The notes under the pieces are model-generated. The model saw only the letters and a list, made by a program, of their open reading frames with translations, made no database searches and was not told the DNA's origin. Below are positions 17,050 through 24,503 of a stretch of 64,000 nucleotides of DNA, in pieces (within the stretch, counting starts at the first letter, position 1; every line of letters begins with the position of its first letter). The translations under genes and the position numbers were made by a program. Origin of the DNA: Rhizobium sp. P32RR-XVIII. Its GTDB lineage: Bacteria > Pseudomonadota > Alphaproteobacteria > Rhizobiales > Rhizobiaceae. The stretch lies in NCBI RefSeq assembly GCF_012641395.1, contig NZ_JABAIH010000006.1, positions 310,001 to 374,000 on the forward strand, in the 5' to 3' direction.

Positions 17050-18381
17050 TCAAAGCCCAAAGGGGTAGGTTTCGGGCACGCCCTGCGGGCGAGCGGCCGA
17101 AAGCGGAGTTACGGCTTTCGTTTCTTCAAACCATATGTAGCAGTCGAACTGTTCGGGAAGCACGGCTTCGAAATAGTGACTGTAGAATTCGGTGTCCGGC
17201 CGGTAGACCACGCCGATAGCCCGCTCAAGGCGCCGATCCGACAGTGTCTCGCGCACCGTTCGGTCCCGGCCGCCCCGCAGATCGGTGAGCGATCTCGCTA
17301 TGGCCGTCTGTCTGAAAACACGCTCATAGGAATCCGGACGCGACGGCGTGACGGCTTTGATCTGCACCGGTTGATCCCAGTCGTCGGCCGCCGCCACCGT
17401 ACCCCGGTCCGTACCGAAACCGACAAGCAGTGCTTCGTCGCCATAGGCGATGCGCGCAAGTTCCCCGATGTTGAACTGGCCGTCCCAGCCCATGGCAGTG
17501 GCAGCGGCGTTGCCGATGTGCGAATTATGGGCCCATATCACTGTCTTTGCCTCCGGCCGGTGTTCCACCAGCTTCTGAAGCGTTTCGAACATGTGTTTGT
17601 CACGCAGGTTCCAGGCATCATTGCCGTGGCGGTACATCGCCCGGTAATAGTGCTCGGCGGTCGCGACGATGCGCGCGTTTTGGGCGGCATCCAGGAAGCC
17701 CTCGGCATCCTCGGCGGCATAGTCGAGTTCGCGGGCGAGCAGTTCCTGCAACTGGGCAACGACAGCCGGTTCGCATTCCTCCTGCACGCCGGAACGGATG
17801 GCGCGGGCATAGCCTGCCGGCCGCTCCTGCCAAGGCGTCAGGCATGCGTAACGGCGGCGTGCGTCGGCTGCCGCATCCGGATCGATGCGCTGGAGATAGT
17901 CGAGCACAGCCTTGATAGAGCCGTGCAGGGAGTAGATATCCAGGCCGCGGAACTCAATGCGCCGATCCGGCGTCAGGGTTTCGTTGTGACTGCGGAGCCA
18001 CGAGACGAACTGCTCGAACTCGCGGTTCCGCCACATCCATTCGGGAAAGCGTACAAACGCTTCGGCATCAGATGCTCGCGCATTGCGATGGCGAGCATAT
18101 CTGTCAGTGCGGGCGGCGTCGGGCCAGTCGGCCTCGACGGCAACAATGTTGAAGCCGTGATTTTCGATGAGGTTGCGCGTGATTGCGGTGCGCGCCTGGT
18201 AGAACTCAGCCGTGCCGTGCGATGCCTCGCCAAGCAGCACGACCTTCGCACCGCCGATATAAGGATCGAAGAAGGCGCCGAACTCGATCATGTAGGCTGG
18301 GTCGGGCAGCGGCTCGCATGCATGGCGGATCGCATGTGCGACGCTGTCCGCCTGGTTGGGCTTAAGCTCCAGGAGAGTCAT
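17050..18381 (-). CDS. Erythromycin esterase-like protein
   Basis: A 443-residue member of the EreA/Succinoglycan-biosynthesis-like esterase family. Key segments are LLGEASHGTAEFY (near residue 52), AVEADWPDA (near 80) and WAHNSHIGNA with the second catalytic His. Most family members are not proven macrolide esterases. ATG 18381 follows AAGGAGG with good spacing, against a longer frame to 18453 lacking a site. Forms an operon with the downstream phosphoribosyltransferase. An EcfG-type promoter lies about 95 bases upstream, which fits a stress function better than antibiotic resistance. Confidence 0.85.
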   Translation of the reverse strand: MTLLELKPNQADSVAHAIRHACEPLPDPAYMIEFGAFFDPYIGGAKVVLLGEASHGTAEFYQARTAITRNLIENHGFNIVAVEADWPDAARTDRYARHRNARASDAEAFVRFPEWMWRNREFEQFVSWLRSHNETLTPDRRIEFRGLDIYSLHGSIKAVLDYLQRIDPDAAADARRRYACLTPWQERPAGYARAIRSGVQEECEPAVVAQLQELLARELDYAAEDAEGFLDAAQNARIVATAEHYYRAMYRHGNDAWNLRDKHMFETLQKLVEHRPEAKTVIWAHNSHIGNAAATAMGWDGQFNIGELARIAYGDEALLVGFGTDRGTVAAADDWDQPVQIKAVTPSRPDSYERVFRQTAIARSLTDLRGGRDRTVRETLSDRRLERAIGVVYRPDTEFYSHYFEAVLPEQFDCYIWFEETKAVTPLSAARPQGVPETYPFGL

Positions 18382-18911
18382 TTGAGCCTCCTTTTGGAAT
18401 GTAACTGGCTGATCGTTGGCTCGTCGGCGAGGAGGACGAGCGGTGCCGCCCATCGTTCGTTTCCTTGTACTAGAAACAAATTCCGGCTGCGATTGTTCCT
18501 AGGCAACAGGGCGGCAAGGCGCAGGCGCCTATTACAGTTTAATTGGCAGGCAGCTCCACCGACACGTCCAGGTACGCCACGGCGACATTGCTGATCGGTC
18601 GGCGGACACAATTCTCACTGCTTGGCCTATTCGATGTCGTCCTGATCGCAGCGCTTTCGGCGATCCGGATTGTTGTCGCGCTGAAGACGCTTGCAGGGGC
18701 CAATCTACGGCGCGCTCTTCTCTGACCCCAGTCTCGAGCAGTGAACCGCCGCGTTAACAGAGCCAAGTCCCCGCCTCTTGCGCGACACCGTGATCCTTTC
18801 TATATCCACGGCCACGAAGCCCGGCAGACGAGCCCGCCGGAAGCGCAGGAAAATTCGCCGCATTTGCAGGGCAAACGGCGGAGCGAAACAAGCACTGAAT
18901 TGGCAGCACCC
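18382..18911. other. Intergenic region upstream of mnmA
   Basis: About 530 bases holding the minus-strand promoter of the esterase operon (18475-18499) and a 28-base motif (18460-18487) repeated at 63257-63284. Two short frames (18543-18725 plus, 18539-18766 minus) have no ribosome-binding site and look spurious. Confidence 0.5.
18475..18499 (-). promoter_or_regulatory. EcfG-type stress promoter of the esterase-PRTase operon
   Basis: On the minus strand GGAAC (18499-18495), 16 bp, TGTTTC beginning at 18478. The start codon is at 18381. Confidence 0.55.
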
Positions 18912-20111
18912 GTGAATACACTGGATTTTGACAAGAAGCCGGAAGATACGCGCGTTGTCGTCGCCATGTCGGGCGGCGTCGACAGTTCTGTCGTTGCGGG
19001 CCTTTTGAAGCGCGAGGGCTACGATGTGCTCGGCATCACGCTACAGCTCTACGATCATGGCGCTGCCGTTCACCGCGCCGGTTCCTGCTGTGCCGGGCAG
19101 GACATCGACGATGCTCGCCGCGTCTGCGAGACGCTCGGTATTCCCCACTACGTACTCGATTACGAGAAGCGCTTCCGCGACACGGTCATCAATCCTTTCA
19201 TGGAGAGCTATGTCGCCGGGGAGACGCCGATCCCCTGCGTCTCCTGCAATCAAACCGTCAAGTTCGCCGATCTTCTGGCGACCGCCAAGGAACTCGGCGC
19301 AGACGCTTTGGCGACCGGCCACTACATCCGCTCGCGGCCGAACCCGGCGCCGGGCAACCTTGGCCGTCGCGCGCTTTATCGCCCCGCCGATGCCGATCGC
19401 GATCAGAGCTACTTCCTCTTTGCGACCACCCAGGAGCAGATTGATTACCTGCGTTTCCCGCTCGGCGGACTGCCGAAGGCGGAGACCCGCAGGCTTGCCG
19501 AGGAAATGGGCCTCGTCGTCGCCAAGAAGGCGGACAGCCAGGACATCTGTTTCGTGCCACAGGGCAAGTATTCGGACGTCATCAACAAGCTTAAGCCGAA
19601 TTCCGCTCTTGCGGGCGAGATCGTGCATCTCGACGGCCGCGTGCTCGGCAGCCATGAGGGCATTCTGCACTATACGATCGGCCAACGTCGTGGCATCGGC
19701 GTTGCCACCGGCGAGCCGCTCTATGTCGTTTTTCTCGATGCGCGCTCCCGCCGGGTCATTGTCGGCCCGAAGGAAGCGCTGGAGACACATCGCGTCTACC
19801 TCCGCGACGTCAACTGGCTGGGCGACGAGCCGCTCGAACAGGCGGCGGCCGGCGAAGGTTTTGCCTGCTACGCGAAGGTTCGCTCCACGCGCGCGCCCGC
19901 ACCTGCCGTTCTCCATGCTAATGCGGGCGGCATCTATGTCGACCTGACGATCGGCGAGGCCGGCGTCGCGCCCGGCCAGGCCTGCGCACTCTATTCGGCA
20001 CCGGGCGACGATGCCCGCGTCTTCGGCGGCGGTTTCGTCGAGCGTTCCGAGCGCGAGCCTGCGGCGGAAGCTTCGTTGAAAGCCTTGCTTGCCAGCCCGG
20101 TTGCCGCCTGA
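18912..20111 (+). CDS. mnmA: tRNA 2-thiouridylase MnmA
   Basis: Thiolates U34 of tRNA-Lys, -Glu and -Gln using ATP and persulfide sulfur. 399 residues. The PP-loop AMSGGVDSS is near residue 18. The two catalytic cysteines are in GSCCAGQD and CVSCNQTVKF, with ATGHYIR and DQSYFLF for tRNA and ATP binding. I chose GTG 18912 (product begins VNTLDFDKKPED), which is where rhizobial homologues start as I recall; TTG 18900 is an alternative. The frame remains open further upstream, to 18741, without homology. Confidence 0.93.
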   Translation: MNTLDFDKKPEDTRVVVAMSGGVDSSVVAGLLKREGYDVLGITLQLYDHGAAVHRAGSCCAGQDIDDARRVCETLGIPHYVLDYEKRFRDTVINPFMESYVAGETPIPCVSCNQTVKFADLLATAKELGADALATGHYIRSRPNPAPGNLGRRALYRPADADRDQSYFLFATTQEQIDYLRFPLGGLPKAETRRLAEEMGLVVAKKADSQDICFVPQGKYSDVINKLKPNSALAGEIVHLDGRVLGSHEGILHYTIGQRRGIGVATGEPLYVVFLDARSRRVIVGPKEALETHRVYLRDVNWLGDEPLEQAAAGEGFACYAKVRSTRAPAPAVLHANAGGIYVDLTIGEAGVAPGQACALYSAPGDDARVFGGGFVERSEREPAAEASLKALLASPVAA

Positions 20112-20165
20112 ACCGGGCACGAAAAGGACAAGTGGCCAGGTCGCGGTTTTCTTGAAATCACCTGC

Positions 20166-20195
20166 TTGACACCAGACAGGACCGCACCTTATAAG
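20166..20195 (+). promoter_or_regulatory. Stable-RNA promoter of tRNA-Met
   Basis: TTGACA (20166-20171), 18 bp, TATAAG (20190-20195) followed by CCGC. The same arrangement recurs at 63966-63995. Confidence 0.75.
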
Positions 20196-20243
20196 CCGCA
20201 CATCCCACGAGCCGACGCTTCGCGACCGGCATCGTTGACCAGT

Positions 20244-20320
20244 GGCGGAGTAGCTCAGTAGGTCAGAGCAGAGGAATCATAATCCTTGTGTCGGGGGTTC
20301 AAATCCCTCCTCCGCTACCA
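20244..20320 (+). tRNA. tRNA-Met (CAT anticodon)
   Basis: A 77-base cloverleaf with encoded CCA. Acceptor GGCGGAG pairs with CTCCGCT (first pair G-U). The D-arm is AGCTCAGTAGGTCAGAGCA, the anticodon stem GAGGA/TCCTT with loop ATCATAA, and the T-loop GGTTCAAATCC. The C-A-T anticodon and the absence of three G-C pairs in the anticodon stem favour elongator Met over initiator; a tRNA-Ile with lysidine at C34 cannot be excluded by eye. Confidence 0.95.
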
Positions 20321-20393
20321 TACGTCCCTCCCGGTATTTCGGCTCTACTTCCGACGAGCACGGTGTAGCCCGCCGCGGGTGTAGCCGGACGCG

Positions 20394-20427
20394 AAATTCC
20401 GGAATTTTGACACGCAATTCCGGAATT
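20394..20427. repeat. Two AATTCCGGAATT palindromes, centres 21 bp apart
   Basis: Palindromes at 20394-20407 and 20416-20427 with centres exactly 21 bp (two helical turns) apart. They lie between tRNA-Met and the 3' end of the Hint-domain gene. Could be a tandem operator or a remnant element; no neighbouring gene start makes sense of them. Confidence 0.6.
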
Positions 20428-20490
20428 TTCAAAATCCATTCAAGGGCCGTTTGCGGGGCAGAGCTGCATCATTTCAGCTTTTAAAACACA

Positions 20491-21345
20491 TCATCCTGCC
20501 GCGACTACTTGCTGCTCGGCGCGTGCTGCAATTCTCTCGTAGGCGCGATGTACTGGCTCGTACGGGTCCGATACTGGCTCGAAGGGATGCATCCCGAGGC
20601 GTAGAAGAGCCTTCAGGTGATCGCGGCCGGACTCGAAACCCACGACCGGTGCAAACGGCTTCATCGCAAGACTGTCGGGATAGAGGCGGGCGAATTCAGC
20701 GAAGTTCGTGAAGTGTTCGTGATTGCCGCCGCCGGGAAGGTAACTCTCGGCGGGCGCTCCTTCGGCGAGGATCACTTCATGGCTTTCGAGCATCACGTGG
20801 AAGTATTCGATCGCCTCCCCGTCCGCAGGCGGGGCCGGCACAATGGAGATCCCATTGACGAGGAATTTCGCGAGGATGAGGTCACCATCGATAAACAGGG
20901 CATGGCCGGGGGAGAGATATAGATCCCTATGAGGGGTCCGGTCATCCAGCGCATGCCGTGAAATGCGGATCGGGACGACGTCGGAATTCCAGGACCGACC
21001 ACTTCGCTTATAGAGCGTACGACCAATCCATTTAACTGGCATGGCCCGCCCATGTGCGGTTCCGACAAGATCGCCGATCTGAATATCCTCGACGCGGACC
21101 TCCCCTGTCGGTGTCAAGATAGAGGTGCCGCGGAGAAAGCACGGGTGACGGCTATTGCCGCCCTGCTCGTTGCCGCCCTGATTTTCACCCTGCTCGTTGC
21201 CGCCCTGATGAGCTTGAGCGCTGAACGAAGGTAATATCGTCGATGCGGCGATACCCATTGCCGCAACTCTGGCACCTGTGGCAGCGGCGAGACCGAGGAA
21301 ATGGCGACGCGCGTGATCGAGCTGTGATGGTCGTTTTGTCGACAT
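20491..21345 (-). CDS. Tat-exported Hint-domain protein
   Basis: A 284-residue protein. The N-terminus carries a twin-arginine signal (RRHFLGLAAATGARVAAMG, about residues 13-31, cleavage after SAQA). A Gly/Asn/Gln-rich repeat (GGNEQGENQGGNEQGGN) follows. From residue 69 a Hedgehog/intein-type Hint domain begins: CFLRGTSILTPTG with the nucleophilic Cys, VEDIQIGDLV, and SPGHALFIDGDLILAKFLVNG. Alphaproteobacterial Hint proteins of this kind are common but mostly uncharacterised; self-processing is an inference. ATG 21345 follows AGGAG. Confidence 0.82.
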   Translation of the reverse strand: MSTKRPSQLDHARRHFLGLAAATGARVAAMGIAASTILPSFSAQAHQGGNEQGENQGGNEQGGNSRHPCFLRGTSILTPTGEVRVEDIQIGDLVGTAHGRAMPVKWIGRTLYKRSGRSWNSDVVPIRISRHALDDRTPHRDLYLSPGHALFIDGDLILAKFLVNGISIVPAPPADGEAIEYFHVMLESHEVILAEGAPAESYLPGGGNHEHFTNFAEFARLYPDSLAMKPFAPVVGFESGRDHLKALLRLGMHPFEPVSDPYEPVHRAYERIAARAEQQVVAAG

Positions 21346-21657
21346 AGCTTTCTCCTTTTGGGCTAATTTTGTGGAAGTATCTCTGCCGCTATCTTCTAGC
21401 TAAATCGCTATCTGACAAAGGTATCACATTGGCTGTTCAGCACAGCCATTGCGATAATCATCCGACCAAAGGAGTAGGCTGCTGAGCCTTTTGAGGAGGG
21501 TTCAGAATAGGCGTGGATGTTAATGCGCCATAGCTGTGCTGTTCAGCTTCTTCGAATAGGGGGCCATCGTACGGTAGTATACCGGAACTCGCCTACGATT
21601 TAGCTGTTTCTAATATCTAAGCCAGACACTGCGCGTCCGTTTCAGGAGGAACGTGTC
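21346..21657. other. Divergent promoter region
   Basis: About 310 bases between the Hint gene (minus) and the 99-residue gene (plus). It contains GCTGTTCAGC twice (21432-21441 and 21538-21547, 106 bp apart), the first inside the hairpin GGCTGT-TCAGC-ACAGCC, and the EcfG-type promoter at 21584. Confidence 0.5.
21584..21608 (+). promoter_or_regulatory. EcfG-type stress promoter
   Basis: GGAAC (21584-21588), 16 bp, TGTTTC from 21605. The next start codon is at 21658. Confidence 0.55.
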
Positions 21658-21957
21658 ATGTTAAAGTTCAGACGGCGCTTCCAGACAACGCCTCGAAGCC
21701 AGCTTTCACCACAAAATATCGATGCTGATGTGAGCCTAGATCCTGCTCTCGTCTGCTCATCGGCCGTTTCCCTTTCCACGTCAGCACTCTTTGCAGCTCT
21801 GATGCTGTATCTTGAGCAGAAAGGCATCTTGTCCACCCAGGATCACCAAATGATTTATCAGCTCGCGGTCTCCCTGCTGGACACCGGTCCAGCCGACGAC
21901 GGTGGCGTGACCGAGCTGGCACGCAGCATCATCAAAGAGCAGCTTAGGCCGAATTGA
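21658..21957 (+). CDS. Hypothetical protein, 99 residues
   Basis: A small protein with an Arg-rich start and a mildly hydrophobic stretch (SSAVSLSTSALFAALMLYLEQ, about 34-54) that may be an amphipathic or membrane-associated helix. The rest is helical and acidic, with no motif I recognise. A perfect AGGAGG seven to eight bases before ATG 21658 and a stress-type promoter about 50 bases upstream support it as a real, stress-induced gene. Confidence 0.65.
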   Translation: MLKFRRRFQTTPRSQLSPQNIDADVSLDPALVCSSAVSLSTSALFAALMLYLEQKGILSTQDHQMIYQLAVSLLDTGPADDGGVTELARSIIKEQLRPN

Positions 21958-21973
21958 GTAACGCCCTTGGACG

Positions 21974-21998
21974 GGAACATTAGCGGCATCTGATCGTT
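21974..21998 (+). promoter_or_regulatory. Consensus EcfG promoter
   Basis: GGAAC (21974-21978), 16 bp, CGTT (21995-21998); exact match. A terminator-like hairpin follows at 22086-22110, and the next start codon only at 22138. Confidence 0.65.
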
Positions 21999-22004
21999 GT
22001 GTGT

Positions 22005-22110
22005 TTGGGATCGCGTGGAAGCAACTCAATGCTTTGACCCTTCCGCGCCCTTTTTGGAAGACCGCGCGATCCTCTGGATCAGATTGCCCCCGTTCGGCGG
22101 GGCTTCTTTT
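22005..22110 (+). ncRNA. Candidate stress-induced small RNA, about 105 nt
   Basis: Defined by an exact EcfG promoter upstream and by a GCCCC/GGGGC hairpin (22086-22090 with 22099-22103) followed by TTCTTTT. No frame with a ribosome-binding site lies inside, and an internal GATCC/GGATC hairpin is visible. Alternatively this is only the leader of the 73-residue gene at 22138. Transcript ends are inferred. Confidence 0.4.
22086..22110 (+). terminator. Terminator-like hairpin
   Basis: Five-bp GC stem (22086-22090 with 22099-22103), 8-base loop and a TTCTTTT tail. Moderate strength. Confidence 0.5.
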
Positions 22111-22137
22111 GATACATGAGCGATGGGGACCTTGCCA

Positions 22138-22359
22138 ATGTACACGCAATATCAAGCAAGGCGCGACGAAGACGGGACGTGGTCGATCGTCGACGTGAGG
22201 ACTGGCAGGATCGCTGTTATTGCTGAAGCCATGACGCTCAAGCACCTTGATGAGACGACCGCTATGGAGATTATGGACGCCTTACACCCCCGCAACCAAT
22301 CTCCACAGTTCGCACGGTCTCGTTTTCTCCGTACGGTATCGAACGGGAACGATCACTAA
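22138..22359 (+). CDS. Hypothetical protein, 73 residues
   Basis: A small soluble protein beginning MYTQYQARRDEDGTWSIVD, with two short beta-strand-like segments and an Arg-rich tail. The pattern resembles small rhizobial proteins with a KTQYTAVQDxGGTWTVxD-like opening, but I do not recognise a named family. GGGGA precedes ATG 22138 with good spacing; ATG 22123 is an alternative adding five residues. A terminator follows at 22456. Confidence 0.6.
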   Translation: MYTQYQARRDEDGTWSIVDVRTGRIAVIAEAMTLKHLDETTAMEIMDALHPRNQSPQFARSRFLRTVSNGNDH

Positions 22360-22455
22360 CGCTGATCGTGGATGAGGTAGACCGCGCGGTAGGCTTCCTT
22401 ACCTCAGCCTGTGATGATGGTCTCATCGCCGCGAGTTCTCCATGTCCCTAACCTG

Positions 22456-22476
22456 CCCGCTTCGGTGGGTTTTTTT
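22456..22476 (+). terminator. Terminator after the 73-residue gene
   Basis: CCCGC-TTCG-GTGGG hairpin followed by seven T. Confidence 0.7.
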
Positions 22477-22501
22477 GGAACATTACCGAACCAGCCTTGT
22501 T
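22477..22501 (+). promoter_or_regulatory. EcfG-type promoter with no gene downstream
   Basis: GGAAC (22477-22481), 16 bp, TGTT (22498-22501), directly behind a terminator. No plus-strand gene follows before 23867. Confidence 0.45.
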
Positions 22502-22841
22502 AGCACAAATTCGGCCGCGTGGCAGTTCTTCCTGTTCAACCGGATGACACTCCTATCCGGGTGCCGCGTGGCAAACCCGCGCTGAATGCCTAGGGGATCC
22601 ATGAGGTGCGGCAAGGGCTCGCTTTTCCGTAGGGCGGGCCCTTCGATCGCTAGATAACGGCTTACCTAAATCCTAATTAATCATTGACGAGCACGCTTGG
22701 CTGGAGCTTCATTTAGATGCTGCTGCGCCAACCCACAGCGCCCGGCCACGGCAACGCTCAGGTCCAAACTGTCCGCTGCCGTGGCATGCGACAGAGCACG
22801 CCTCCTTTGAACCTTTTGGACGATCCCTGGTCGTACCGCTT

Positions 22842-23651
22842 TCAGCTGACCGACCCAATGATCGGCTCTTTGGCCGACGCTTCGACGCCCCCGGCAACGG
22901 AATATGTGAGAGCAGCCTCCGCGAACTGAAAGCGGCTAAAGGTCTCGCGGATCTGCGGAACGTCATTGATCGACAGAATGAAGCTGCCTTTGATCCGGCT
23001 GAGGCGCTCGGCCATGACTTCGAACTGGTCCCTGCCGAATAGCGTCTTCCCATAATCGCCCTCACTGCCGAAATAGGGCGGATCGAGATAGAACAGCGTA
23101 CCCGGCCGATGGTAGCGGTCGATGAAGGCCAGCCAGTCAAGGTTCTCGATGACGACGCCGGCAAGACGTTCATGGACGTCTTCGAGCAGGGGAGCCAGCC
23201 GCGTGAGATTAAACCGCGCGCTGCCCGTCGTATCCACGCCGAAATTCTGCCTGGTGACCTTGCCGCCGAAGGCCAGCTTCTGCAGATAGATGAAACGCGC
23301 AGCGCGTTCGAGATCTGTGAGAGTGGCGGGATCGCAGCTTTTGAGACGCTCGAATTCTCGGCGGCTTGTGATCTGGAATTTCAGGGTATCCATGAACTGC
23401 GGATAGTGCCGCTGCAGGATCCGGAAGAGGTTGACCACCTCGCCATTGCGGTCGTTGATCACCTCGCCACGCGGCACTCTGGTGCGCCGGAAAAACACCC
23501 CGCCCATGCCGACAAACGGCTCGGCATAGATGGAATGCGGTACGTCAGCGATCATCTTCACCAGTCGCGGCGCGAGCGTCCGCTTGCCGCCGATCCAGGC
23601 GGCTGGAGGTTGCGTGTTGGGGACATCCCGCCACTCATCGCTATTCACCAT
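22842..23651 (-). CDS. D12-class N6-adenine DNA methyltransferase (Dam-like, orphan)
   Basis: A 269-residue methylase of the Dam/D12 class, methylating adenine N6 at an unknown site. Visible are the N-terminal WIGGKRTLAPRL, SAM motif I AEPFVGMGGVFFR (near residue 44) and catalytic motif IV YLDPPYFGSEGDYG (near 187). No restriction enzyme, specificity subunit or phage structural gene lies nearby, so it is an orphan, possibly of phage origin. It lies in the patchy accessory stretch after tRNA-Met. Weak ribosome-binding site. Confidence 0.88.
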   Translation of the reverse strand: MVNSDEWRDVPNTQPPAAWIGGKRTLAPRLVKMIADVPHSIYAEPFVGMGGVFFRRTRVPRGEVINDRNGEVVNLFRILQRHYPQFMDTLKFQITSRREFERLKSCDPATLTDLERAARFIYLQKLAFGGKVTRQNFGVDTTGSARFNLTRLAPLLEDVHERLAGVVIENLDWLAFIDRYHRPGTLFYLDPPYFGSEGDYGKTLFGRDQFEVMAERLSRIKGSFILSINDVPQIRETFSRFQFAEAALTYSVAGGVEASAKEPIIGSVS

Positions 23652-23866
23652 TTCAAATATCTCACGACTCAGTCACGCATTCCCGGCCCTGCAGGGTACG
23701 GGCGTGACGGTTGTGCAAATCTGCCGAGCAGACACGCGGTCAGCCTTCGCCGACGAACGGGGACAGATCGTCACCTTTCCATAGGCTGAGAAAGAGGAGG
23801 TCACAATGTCGCCGCAACTGACGATTTGCCTTGCGCGCGATTCCAACGGCTCGGGAGCCTTCCTTC

Positions 23867-24256
23867 ATGATGAAATTCAGAATACTCGCCTTGGTGATGG
23901 CGATCATCGCGGCGGCTTGGCCCGCCCTTGCGGCACAATCGCCATCCGATCCGCTTGTCGGTCGGGCGTGGGTCGAAACGAAACCGCAGACTGGTCTTCC
24001 CGGCGTCATGCTGGTCTTCCTCGCCGACGGCACGCTTTTGATCGATTCGTGCTGGGAAACATACGCGCTGCGGAAATGGACCCGTACTTCGAAGGACGAG
24101 ATCTCGTGGGACGAGGACGGCGCCCGGATCACGGCGAAGGTTCAGGCAGTTTCGCAATCGCAGCTTACGCTGCGGGTAAAGGCAGGCAGGGATTTGATCG
24201 AACACCGGTATACTGCCGGCAAGGCCCCTTTTGTGTGCCCAGAAATGAAGCGGTGA
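23867..24256 (+). CDS. Secreted hypothetical protein
   Basis: A 129-residue protein with a clear Sec signal (MMKFRILALVMAIIAAAWP, cleavage after ALA). The mature part of about 105 residues is beta-rich: LVGRAWVE, VMLVFLADGTLLIDSCWETY, ITAKVQAVSQSQLTLRVKAG, like the small META/lipocalin-type barrels of periplasmic proteins. Two cysteines (in DSCWE and FVCPE) could form a disulfide. I place the start at ATG 23867 or 23870. An ATG at 23806 with a better AGGAGG opens another frame that is not protein-like. Confidence 0.7.
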   Translation: MMKFRILALVMAIIAAAWPALAAQSPSDPLVGRAWVETKPQTGLPGVMLVFLADGTLLIDSCWETYALRKWTRTSKDEISWDEDGARITAKVQAVSQSQLTLRVKAGRDLIEHRYTAGKAPFVCPEMKR

Positions 24257-24503
24257 AGCATCAGTGCGGCCGGCGCCTATCGAGAAAGCCGGCCGAGAGG
24301 ACACTGGGTAGGGAACGCTAACCTATCAGCCAAGAGGCTGGCTGGCCTTCCGTTAGGTAAAATTGACATCGTGGACGATTGAAGCGACGCTGGTGAACAG
24401 CGATTCGAATCGCGATTCCCTTCCTTTCGGCGGTTCGCATCGTCCCACGCGCAGCCCCTCTTTTATCGTTTGGAGTCGAAAGAGCTATCAAAGGATAAAT
24501 GCC

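Larger units (their letters stand above)
22360..22841. other. Intergenic region with terminator and an orphan promoter
   Basis: About 480 bases. It holds a terminator (22456-22476), an EcfG-type promoter reading rightward (22477-22501) and a GC-rich inverted repeat near 22611-22650 (AAGGGC and GCCCTT arms). Frames of 13 and 18 codons occur but nothing convincing. The methylase gene beyond is on the other strand. Confidence 0.5.

Noticed and set aside
18543..18725. 60-codon plus-strand frame with a hydrophobic stretch
   Set aside because: TTG start without ribosome-binding site, no recognisable product, overlaps a competing shadow frame.
23806..24321. Frame starting at an ATG with perfect AGGAGG
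   Set aside because: The translation is Arg/Gly-rich and unlike a protein, while the other phase gives a clean signal peptide and beta-rich domain. The site may initiate a short leader instead.
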